Assembly: GCA_946538975.1 (NCBI GenBank)
Contig: CAMNHF010000002.1
Location: 1 to 64,000, forward strand
DNA length: 64,000 nt
From: an uncultured Clostridia bacterium
Lineage (GTDB): Bacteria > Bacillota > Clostridia > Christensenellales > Aristaeellaceae
Reading direction: 5' to 3'
The notes below the pieces were generated by a model. It saw only the letters and a list, made by a program, of their open reading frames with translations. It had not been told where the DNA came from and searched no databases. Shown piece by piece: positions 35,385 through 42,270 of the stretch. Positions within the stretch are counted from its first letter, which is position 1; every line of letters begins with the position of its first letter. The position numbers and the translations under genes are program-made.

Positions 35385-35413
35385 AGTATAGGGCAGGCCG
35401 GGCGGAAAAGGAA
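35385..35413 (-). promoter_or_regulatory. Promoter for the GH3 operon
   Basis: TATACT (35390-35385) with a 17-base spacer to TTCCTT (35413-35408). The weak -35 fits an activator-dependent promoter, and LytTR-like repeats end 8 bases upstream. Confidence 0.55.
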
Positions 35414-35421
35414 GGCGAACT

Positions 35422-35454
35422 GCGCAAGTGGTCAATTCTGCGGCGCAGGTGGTC
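35422..35454 (-). promoter_or_regulatory. Direct repeat with 21-bp period, probable LytTR response-regulator operator
   Basis: GCGCAAGTGGTC (35422-35433) and GCGCAGGTGGTC (35443-35454) differ at one base and start 21 bases apart. LytTR regulators bind pairs of short direct repeats with about two helical turns between centres, placed just upstream of the -35 box, as here. The upstream copy lies within the 3' end of the sensor kinase gene and the downstream copy runs over its stop codon. Confidence 0.6.
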
Positions 35455-36712
35455 GGGGAAAGAGCATGTCCACGCTGAACATCTGTTCTGCCCAGCCGGT
35501 GGTGAACACGCCGCCGTATTTTTCGCACAGATAGCGCATGCTGCGGACGCCGTAGCCGTGATAATCCCGGTCCTGCTTGCTGGTGACCGGGATGCCGTCC
35601 ACGAACAGGGGCTCCTTCGCGCAGGGGTTTTCGATATGCACGCAGAAGAAGCTGCCGCGCGCCGCCGCGGAGAGCGTGATGACGCGCCGGGCCTCGTTTT
35701 CCTCCTGCCGGGTGCTCTCGATGGCGTTGTCCAGCGCGTTGCCCAGCAGGGAGTACAGATCCTCCACCGTCATGAAGGAGAAGCCGGCGCCGTCCACAAC
35801 GGAGCGGATGGAGATGTGCTCCCGCTCCGCCAGCAGGCTCTTCTTGGCCAGAATGATGTCCACGTCCGGATTGCCGGACTTGGGAAAGTGGTCGTAGATC
35901 AGCACGGCGTCCTCCAGGGCCGCGATGCTCTGCTCCCGCTGCTCCCGGTTCATGCTGCGCAGCGCGGCGATCTGATGCCGCAGGTCGTGGCATTTCCGGT
36001 TGATGACCTCCACCGTGGCCTTGCTCATGGCGTGCTGCTCCTGCTCCTGCCGGAGCATGCGCTGCATGATGAGCTGGTCGCGCTCGGCCTTCCGGATGCG
36101 GAAAACATCCATCAGAATGAAGAGCAGCAGCACGCAGGTGAAGGCATCGAAGGCCTGCACGCCCACGGTTTCGGTCTCCTGCGAGGTCGTCCAGTAGCTG
36201 AGCACATAGACAATCAGGCTGGAGACCACCGCGAAGCCCGCCAGATGGCCGCCGCGCATGTCCACCGTCTCGCTGACGCCGAAGCGATCCCGCAGGCGGC
36301 GCCAGACAAACAGGCAGGCCGCGCAGAGATAGATCAGCTGCAGCGTCTGCGCCCAGGGCTGGCTCAGATGGAAGGCCAGCTCCGAGATCCGGTAGCAGCA
36401 GTGCACCAGATGCTGGAGCGTATGCGCCACGCAGCAGTAGAAGACCACCTGCCGCGCGTTCATCCGGAAGCAAAAGCCCATCAGCAGCCCGGAGAGAACG
36501 AGGAAGAGCATGAAGCTGAAGGTGAACCAGCCGATGGTCAGGAATGGCGCAAAGTAGAAGTCCGGGATCAGCACCGGCAGCAGGACATACAGGGCGGCCG
36601 CCGGCAGAAAGCGCAGCCAGAAGGGCTCCCGGCGCTGCAGCCGCAGGCAGAAGATCAGCTCAATCGCCAGAATATGCAGATGAAATGAATTGACAAACCA
36701 CATCTGCGTCAC
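35432..36712 (-). CDS. GHKL sensor histidine kinase (AgrC/LytS-like)
   Basis: This membrane sensor kinase partners the LytTR regulator encoded just before it. The 426-residue protein has six or so N-terminal membrane helices (about 1-205), a dimerisation helix with the phospho-acceptor region NRKCHDLRHQI (about 245-255), and a GHKL ATPase. ATPase motifs are the N-box LLGNALDNAIES and a G-box GYGVRSM. There is no large extracellular domain, as in peptide- or small-molecule-sensing AgrC types. The GTG at 36712 overlaps the regulator's stop by four bases and has GGGAGG at 8 bases; the longer track start is not needed. Confidence 0.87.
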   Translation of the reverse strand: MTQMWFVNSFHLHILAIELIFCLRLQRREPFWLRFLPAAALYVLLPVLIPDFYFAPFLTIGWFTFSFMLFLVLSGLLMGFCFRMNARQVVFYCCVAHTLQHLVHCCYRISELAFHLSQPWAQTLQLIYLCAACLFVWRRLRDRFGVSETVDMRGGHLAGFAVVSSLIVYVLSYWTTSQETETVGVQAFDAFTCVLLLFILMDVFRIRKAERDQLIMQRMLRQEQEQHAMSKATVEVINRKCHDLRHQIAALRSMNREQREQSIAALEDAVLIYDHFPKSGNPDVDIILAKKSLLAEREHISIRSVVDGAGFSFMTVEDLYSLLGNALDNAIESTRQEENEARRVITLSAAARGSFFCVHIENPCAKEPLFVDGIPVTSKQDRDYHGYGVRSMRYLCEKYGGVFTTGWAEQMFSVDMLFPRPPAPQN

Positions 36713-37419
36713 CGTCCCACACCTCCCAATACCATGGCCAGCTTCTCCATGCACTCTTTCCGCCTGCGCCGGGAGAGGGGAATCACGGCGCCGTGCACGG
36801 TCAGGCTGTCCTCCGTCACCGATGAGACATAGGCGCAGTTTACCAGATGGCTGGGCGTGACGCGGAGGAAGCGCTGAAAGCGTTCGTCCTCCTCCAGGGC
36901 GGACAGCTTGCCGTAGGCCTCGAAGTCGCCCTCCGACGTGTGGAAGATCAGGCTGTGGCTGTAGACCTCCACATAGTACAGATCCCGCAGGTCGATCTTC
37001 CTCACCACGCTGCGGCTGTTGATCAGGTAGCTTCTCGCGCCTTGCCGCGCCAGCATGCGGCCGAGGCGGTCCAGCTTCATCGCAAATTCCTCATAGCTGA
37101 TCGGCTTGACCACGAAATCCAGCGCGCCGACCTCGTAGCCGTGGATGGCATACTGCGCCATGCTGGTGATGAAGCACAGCAGCACATTGCCGTCCGCCTC
37201 CCGGAGCTTCCGCGCGCAGGTCATGCCGTCCATCAGCGGCATCACGACGTCCATGAACACCACGTCATAATCGCCCCGGTACCCTTCCAGAAAGGCGATC
37301 GGGTTGTCATGCCAGACGAGGTCGATGTCCGCGTGCTTCTCCGCGCTGTATCGGCTGCAGTAGCGCTGGATCGTCCTCGCGTACGCCTCCTCGTCCTCCA
37401 CCATGGCGATGCGGATCAT
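36709..37419 (-). CDS. LytTR response regulator (AgrA/LytR-like)
   Basis: The 236-residue protein has a receiver domain (1-120; acidic VEDEE, phospho-acceptor Asp in VVFMDVVMPLMDG, Lys in VVKPIS) and a C-terminal LytTR DNA-binding domain (about 130-232; LRDLYYVEVYSHSL, VTPSHLVNCAYV). It is transcribed with its kinase and stands next to the GH3-membrane protein-GH2 unit. The 21-bp-period direct repeat in front of GH3 makes that operon its likely target. Confidence 0.92.
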   Translation of the reverse strand: MIRIAMVEDEEAYARTIQRYCSRYSAEKHADIDLVWHDNPIAFLEGYRGDYDVVFMDVVMPLMDGMTCARKLREADGNVLLCFITSMAQYAIHGYEVGALDFVVKPISYEEFAMKLDRLGRMLARQGARSYLINSRSVVRKIDLRDLYYVEVYSHSLIFHTSEGDFEAYGKLSALEEDERFQRFLRVTPSHLVNCAYVSSVTEDSLTVHGAVIPLSRRRRKECMEKLAMVLGGVGR

Positions 37420-37469
37420 GAGCGCGCGCCTCCAAATTGTTGTTTTTGCATCGACGGATGCCTGCTGTC

Positions 37470-37499
37470 ATCATAGCACGGGGGCCGACATCGCGTCAA
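37470..37499 (-). promoter_or_regulatory. Promoter for the response regulator-kinase pair
   Basis: TTGACG (37499-37494) and TATGAT (37475-37470) have an 18-base spacer, about 50 bases upstream of the ATG. No copy of the 21-bp repeat was seen here. Confidence 0.7.
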
Positions 37500-37523
37500 G
37501 CCGCGGCGAGGGCTCCTCACGGC

Positions 37524-37985
37524 TCATCGGCCCCATGGCGGCTGGACGACGACCTGCCACAGCCGCACGGGGCGGTAGATGCCTGCGCCGGAGTACCAGC
37601 GCGAGTTGGGCTGATCCGCGTTGCGGGCGATGACCTCCACCGTGTTTTCCCCCGCGCGGACAAAGGCGCCGCAGTCCACATAAAAGTTCGTGTAGCCGTA
37701 GGGGCGGAAGCCGGCCTTCTGCCCGTTGATGCGCACCTCCGCGTTGCGGTAGACGCCCTCGAATTCCAGCACGAGGCAGCCGGCCAGATCCGCTTCGGAG
37801 AGGGTGAAGCGCTTCGCGTAGAGGTAATCGTGTCCCTCAAACCAGCTGCCGTTCAGGCCGCTCGCCGCCTCGTGCGTGCGCTTCTCCCGGAGCATGGCGT
37901 CATCGGGAATGGAGACAGGCCGGCCTTCGCCCGCTTCCTCCAGGTGACGGCAGGTCCAGCCGTCGTGAAACAGTTCGCTCAGCAT
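37524..37985 (-). pseudogene. Truncated duplicate of the GH2 gene (N-terminal fragment)
   Basis: The first 143 or so residues are essentially identical to the GH2 protein at 29282-31678 (one visible change, His to Arg, in CGAFVRAGENT). The reading frame then leaves the homology at base 37556 and ends after about ten unrelated residues (QVVVQPPWGR). Only the jelly-roll N-terminus is kept and no catalytic domain, so it cannot be an active glycosidase. It retains the ribosome site, leader and possible promoter of the parent gene. Confidence 0.92.
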
Positions 37986-38329
37986 GGGTATGCCTCCTTG
38001 CGGCGTTTGAATCCGGCGCTTGAATCGCCCGTTCGGGGAACAGGCACTGTCAGGATCTTACGTCTGCGGCGCAGCCGGGGCAAGGCGGACAGCACAGATT
38101 GCCGCTTTCCCGGCGTATTCTGTGAGAAAGGGCGGCAGTCCGTGCAGACCGCCGCCCCGGGAAGCGTGCCGAATGGAATCAGGCCTTGGATTTCTTCATG
38201 AAGCAGGCCGCGACGGCGGTGATGATGGCCGCGATGTTGACGCCGGCCAGGACTTCCGCCGATTGATACTTGCAGCCGCCGTCGGTGTATTTGCCGAAGC
38301 AGGGCGCTGCGTCCGTATCGATGGCGCCA
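37556..38329. repeat. Duplicated, internally deleted copy of the glycosidase operon segment
   Basis: Bases 37556-38251 match 31249-31944, and bases 38252-38329 match 32611-32688. Compared with the parent, 666 bases are missing at a GCCAGG microhomology, so the 3' part of the small membrane gene is joined directly to an internal piece of GH3. No insertion sequence or terminal repeat is visible at either edge. Confidence 0.93.
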
Positions 38330-38388
38330 GGAGCGTTGCTCCTACTGCCGCAAGCAGTACAAGACCGACCAGACCCGGGCAGATGCAT
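38179..38388 (-). pseudogene. Fusion fragment: GH3 internal segment joined to the small membrane protein C-terminus
   Basis: This 69-codon frame reads unrelated residues, then GAIDTDAAPCFGKYTDGG (GH3 nucleophile region), then GVNIAAIITAVAACFMKKSKA (end of the 131-residue membrane protein). Because the deletion is 666 bases, a multiple of three, and both parent genes are in the same frame, the fusion stayed open. It has no recognisable start region of its own and is most likely a remnant. Confidence 0.85.
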
Positions 38389-38469
38389 GCAAAAGCGCTC
38401 CTCACGGCGAGGACTGCTGTTTTGAATTGCTGCGTGAATCTCTTGATGTGCCCCGAAGAGGCCTTTCTG

Positions 38470-41400
38470 TCACCAGTCCAGCGTGAATTCGTCGATGTCG
38501 GCAAATTCGGGGAAGTGCTTCTTCTTGTATTCCAGCAGCAGGGCGGTGCAGCGGATCGCGCTATGGGAGACGGCCAGCTCCAGCAGGCCGGAGATCTGTG
38601 CAGCGGTGAAGCCGGAGAGGCTCTCCTCCGTCAGCGCCGGATCGTTGTCGCAGCTGACCTGATGTGCCATGGTCGCCTTGTCCAGCACCAGCAGGATGGC
38701 GTTCATCTCCCGCGGGCTGCCGTCATGGATGACGCTTTTCCCGAAGGTAACTGCGCCGGTCTTCTCATCCACGGTGTAGTGCAAACACAGGCTCCTGCCA
38801 AAGTACATATCATTCTCGTTAGAGAAAGCAAATTTGCCGGTGCTGTCATCATAATACCGGCGCATCTCTCCGGAATGCACATCGATGCCGCGCAGGGCCA
38901 GCGCTTTCTTCACCGCGCTGCGTTCTTCCTTGGACAACACGGCGCCAGCGTACCGTGTCTCCCTGATTTCACTGATCCTTCTCGCGTACAAAGGCTCCCA
39001 CACCTGTTCAAAGAGCTGCTTTTTGCCAGTCCGGGCGAAATACCGCTGCCAGGCCACCGTTTGAGCAGGATCCATCTCGATCACATGGGCGACGCGGATC
39101 TTGCCTTTCGGGTTGCAGGGCTGTCCTTTGCAGTCAACAAAACGGTCGCCTTCGATCACGAAGGTCGTTTTCCCTTCATCCTCCCATACCAGCAGATTGG
39201 TCAGATGACGGATGACCGGATGCCCCACGTACACCCTGCGCCACAGCTCGGGATTCAGCCATTCGCCGGACATATGCAGCTTGTGGAGCAGGGCTGTGCG
39301 CTCCTTCGCAAAGGTGAGAACTTCCTTTTTGAACGCAGCATACGCCTCCGCGCACGCCTCCGCTTTGGCCGGATCGCTGCCCTTCTTCGGGAAACTGCGA
39401 ATCTCCTTTTGCTTCGCAGTGTCGAAGAGCCTGAAGCCCAGTTCCGGCGTGATGCTGACCTCGATCACGGTATCGCCGGTGTCATAGCGCTTGATGCCGT
39501 CCGCGTCGAAATCAAACGCGGGCAGCATGACAGAATCCCGCATCTCCATTGCCGTCATGCCGCGCATCTCCGCGTATCGGTCGAGCTCTCCGATTCTTTC
39601 ATAGAACTGCATCGCCGCGGGCGTATCGTTGATCATCAGTGCATCACGGATGCATCTTGCCTTTTTATGATCCTCGTCCGCATCTCTCTTCCTGATCATC
39701 GTTTTGTATGTTGCGGTCATCCGTTCAATGCTCTCCTCGTCCGCAAAGCTTGCCCAGGCAATCAGCCATGGCCTGAAGCTGTAGCCGCTCACCAGGCTTT
39801 CGCAGAACAGAGAAAGAGAGGCTTGATCCAGCGCCTGTGCCACCGCATCTGCCTGCGGATGCCGTTTGATTTTTATTCCTCTCATCAGCACTGGCTCAGC
39901 CGAGGAAGTGGCACAGCGATTCCATTCCCGGGCATATTCGGACAGGATAAACGCCACGGCTTCCCGAGACGAAAGCGTCGTTGATCCGGCATAGGGAAGA
40001 CCTTTCTTCACTACGCTTAATGCTTCCGGGAGCAGAGGACTGTTCTTCATCCATTCCCGCACATGCGCCTCGATGGGATTCTCAATGACTTTTCCACCGG
40101 CAAGAATCATGGTGATCTCCGGATTCGTCTGAAGAATTGTTAAATCAGAATATTTCCGCTGCTCCAGCAGTTTCATCGCCGACACAAGCTGTTCTGGCAG
40201 CAGCTTCTGCAGATAAGCTAGAATATAGGCCCCGACAACCTTCGCCGGCGCTTTGTTGTCTTGTGCGAACTGCGCAAGCATATGATCGAAAACTGCCTTC
40301 TCCCTGCCGCTGATCTGCTCGTTGACACGTTTTGCCCACGCTACGCCTTTCTGATACAGCATGACAAAGGCGATTTCCCGGTCAGAAAAGCGAATCGGTA
40401 TCTTTGCGAATTCAGCGTACAGTTTTTCTTTAGTTGCGAAATAACCGTTAGAGATTACTTCCCTCAAGCTCTCACATTCGCGAAAAGCCGATTCACTGAT
40501 ACTGGTCACGCTGTCCGGGATTGTGATGCTCTCGAGGCTGCTACAGCCAGAGAAAGCCCATTCGCCAATGCTTGTTACGCTGTCTGGGATGGTGATGCTC
40601 GTGAGGCTGCTGCACTGATAGAAAGCGCGATCGCCAATGCTTGTTACGCTGGGCGGAATTGATACGCTTGTGATTTTGCCGCATCCCCCAAATGCTCTGT
40701 ATGGGATCTCCCTTGTTCCCTCTGGGATGACGATCTCATGTGTGATCACATCGTCCAGCACCAATTCTGTTGATCCACTGAATGGATTGTCTTCCCAGTA
40801 CTGCTTTTTCATCGAAAGCCACGAGGTCAGACTGGTACAACGGATCTCATGAATGCTGCAGCCTGAGAAAGCGTGCTTGCCAATGCTGGTCACACTATTC
40901 GGAATTGATACACTTGTGATTTTGCTGCATCCCCAAAATGCTCCGTATGGGATCTCCCTTGTTCCCTCTGGAATGACGATCTCATGTGTGATCACATCGT
41001 CCAGCACCAATTCTGTTGATCCACTGAATGGATTGTCTTTCCAGTACTGCTTTTTCATCGAAAACCACGAGGTCAGACTGGCACAACGGATCTCATGAAT
41101 GCTGCAGCCATCGAAAGCCCAATTGCCAATGCGGGTGACGCTGTCCGGGATGGTGATGCTCGTGAGGCTGCTGCAGCCAAAGAAAGCGCGATCGCCAATA
41201 CTGGTGACGCTGTCTGGGATGGTGATGCTCGTGAGGCTGCTGCAGCCTTCGAAAGCGCGATCGCCAATGCTGGTCACACTACTTGGAATTGATACGCTTG
41301 TGATTCTGCCACATCCCCAAAATGCTCCGCATGGGATCTCCCTTGTTCCCTCTGGGATGACGATCTCATGTACGCTCACATCATCCAGCACCAAATCTGT

Positions 41401-41673
41401 ATATTCTCTGAACGGATTATCGCACCAGTTTTCCTTTTTCATCGAAAGCCATGAAGCCAGACTCGCACAGCGGACTTCAAAAATGTTGCAGTGACTGAAA
41501 GCCCAGACGCCAATACTTGTGACGCTGTCCGGGATTGTGATGCTTGTGAGGCGTCCGCAGCCAGCGAAAGCCTTCTCGCCAATGCTGGTCACTCCATCTG
41601 GGATCACCACGTCTCCGCCAGATCCTTCGTATCTGACCAGGCATCCCTGCTTATCAATTACGAAATCACTCAT
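38470..41673 (-). CDS. BspA-type leucine-rich repeat - DUF4132 fusion protein
   Basis: This 1067-residue cytoplasmic protein has no signal peptide. Residues 1-430 are BspA/LRR_5 leucine-rich repeats of 23 residues (consensus SLTSITIPDSVTSIGDRAFxGC). They are interrupted three times by the strand-rich insert SWLSMKKQYWEDNPF...LVLDD...IVIPEGTREIPYGAF. Residues 430-1067 carry the DUF4132 domain; its signature lies near 810-900 (LWRRVYVGHPVIRHLTNLLVW, HVIEMDPAQ, KKQLFEQVWEP). DUF4132 is the domain of E. coli YehI/MolR, where it is joined to WGR and encoded near a MoxR ATPase and a VWA protein. Here the LRRs replace WGR. The start overlaps the HEPN-like gene by 8 bases. Base composition is visibly more AT-rich than in neighbours. 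Confidence 0.85.
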   Translation of the reverse strand: MSDFVIDKQGCLVRYEGSGGDVVIPDGVTSIGEKAFAGCGRLTSITIPDSVTSIGVWAFSHCNIFEVRCASLASWLSMKKENWCDNPFREYTDLVLDDVSVHEIVIPEGTREIPCGAFWGCGRITSVSIPSSVTSIGDRAFEGCSSLTSITIPDSVTSIGDRAFFGCSSLTSITIPDSVTRIGNWAFDGCSIHEIRCASLTSWFSMKKQYWKDNPFSGSTELVLDDVITHEIVIPEGTREIPYGAFWGCSKITSVSIPNSVTSIGKHAFSGCSIHEIRCTSLTSWLSMKKQYWEDNPFSGSTELVLDDVITHEIVIPEGTREIPYRAFGGCGKITSVSIPPSVTSIGDRAFYQCSSLTSITIPDSVTSIGEWAFSGCSSLESITIPDSVTSISESAFRECESLREVISNGYFATKEKLYAEFAKIPIRFSDREIAFVMLYQKGVAWAKRVNEQISGREKAVFDHMLAQFAQDNKAPAKVVGAYILAYLQKLLPEQLVSAMKLLEQRKYSDLTILQTNPEITMILAGGKVIENPIEAHVREWMKNSPLLPEALSVVKKGLPYAGSTTLSSREAVAFILSEYAREWNRCATSSAEPVLMRGIKIKRHPQADAVAQALDQASLSLFCESLVSGYSFRPWLIAWASFADEESIERMTATYKTMIRKRDADEDHKKARCIRDALMINDTPAAMQFYERIGELDRYAEMRGMTAMEMRDSVMLPAFDFDADGIKRYDTGDTVIEVSITPELGFRLFDTAKQKEIRSFPKKGSDPAKAEACAEAYAAFKKEVLTFAKERTALLHKLHMSGEWLNPELWRRVYVGHPVIRHLTNLLVWEDEGKTTFVIEGDRFVDCKGQPCNPKGKIRVAHVIEMDPAQTVAWQRYFARTGKKQLFEQVWEPLYARRISEIRETRYAGAVLSKEERSAVKKALALRGIDVHSGEMRRYYDDSTGKFAFSNENDMYFGRSLCLHYTVDEKTGAVTFGKSVIHDGSPREMNAILLVLDKATMAHQVSCDNDPALTEESLSGFTAAQISGLLELAVSHSAIRCTALLLEYKKKHFPEFADIDEFTLDW
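40703..41109. repeat. Tandem near-identical 246-bp LRR modules
   Basis: Bases 40703-40863 and 40949-41109 are nearly identical with a period of 246 bases (82 codons). A more diverged third copy starts at 41333. Each encodes the insert WLSMKKQYW...IPEGTREIP plus flanking repeats. The high identity points to recent expansion or gene conversion. Confidence 0.9.
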
Positions 41674-42151
41674 GCTCCTGCACGCCCTTCCCTGTGCTTT
41701 TCTGTTTTTCCATCCGTTCCAGCATTCGCCGGTGCGAGGTTGCCTTGCTGCACATTTGCTTTGCGAGCGCCAGCCCGTCTTCCGCGACGGACAGCAGGTC
41801 TTCGGAGTGAAGCTCCTGCTTCAGCAGCGCGTGGATCAGCCCGTTGCGCCGGTTTTTCCACGCAAGAACGGCGTCAGTCAGGGCGGCGGGGAAATAACGG
41901 CGCGCGGGGTTTGTCTTCTCCTCCGCCAGCTTGACGACAAGCCGCACCTTTCGGTCGATGCTGACGTGTTCTCCTTCCTTCGGATGCCAGTGGTCTGCGT
42001 GCCGCAGCACGGCCTCCAGCCGGTCCTCCAGGATGGCGTATTCGATGAAGATCGCTTCCAGATAGAAATGCTCCTTCAGCGCCTTGCTCAGCCGTCCCAT
42101 CTGCTCCCGATAGTTCTCATACTTCTTCTGATTGGCAATCGGTTGATCCAA
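41666..42151 (-). CDS. Small all-helical protein with HEPN-like RN-x3-H motif
   Basis: The 161-residue product is predicted to be all alpha-helical. A long helix YENYREQMGRLSKALKEHF and EAIFIEYAILEDRLEAVLRHA are followed by a loop and AVLAWKNRRNGLIHALL (about 108-124). RNGLIH fits the R-x4-6-H motif, usually RN at the start, that defines catalytic HEPN ribonucleases and HEPN-fold partners of nucleotidyltransferases. The length and helix order also fit HEPN. The TTG at 42151 has a 9-base spacer from AAGGAGG; the track TTG at 42160 abuts it. It sits between MoxR and LRR-DUF4132 and is translationally coupled to the latter. It may be an RNase effector; this is inference from motif and context. 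Confidence 0.65.
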   Translation of the reverse strand: MDQPIANQKKYENYREQMGRLSKALKEHFYLEAIFIEYAILEDRLEAVLRHADHWHPKEGEHVSIDRKVRLVVKLAEEKTNPARRYFPAALTDAVLAWKNRRNGLIHALLKQELHSEDLLSVAEDGLALAKQMCSKATSHRRMLERMEKQKSTGKGVQEHE

Positions 42152-42270
42152 TGGTCTCAACCTCCTTGATCTGTCAGATTTGTTTGTTATCCGGGAGACT
42201 CTCTGACCGGCGCTCCAATTCCTGCCGGATGGTCATATACTGTCCTGAATATGCCGTTTCCGCAGACACC

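Noticed and set aside
32301-36473. Track ORF of 1390 codons extending GH3 upstream into the kinase gene
   Set aside because: The first 380 or so residues are the sensor kinase read in another frame. A ribosome site and signal-anchor begin GH3 at about 35330.
37437-38201. 254-codon plus-strand ORF across the duplicate
   Set aside because: Antisense to the GH2 fragment. The same shadow exists opposite the intact GH2 gene.
37500-38470. Insertion sequence as the cause of the duplication
   Set aside because: No transposase remnant, terminal inverted repeat or target-site duplication was found at the edges; a microhomology junction explains the structure.
40500-41620. Could the repeats be a CRISPR array?
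   Set aside because: They are 69-bp and 246-bp coding repeats of leucine-rich units in one open frame, without unique spacers.
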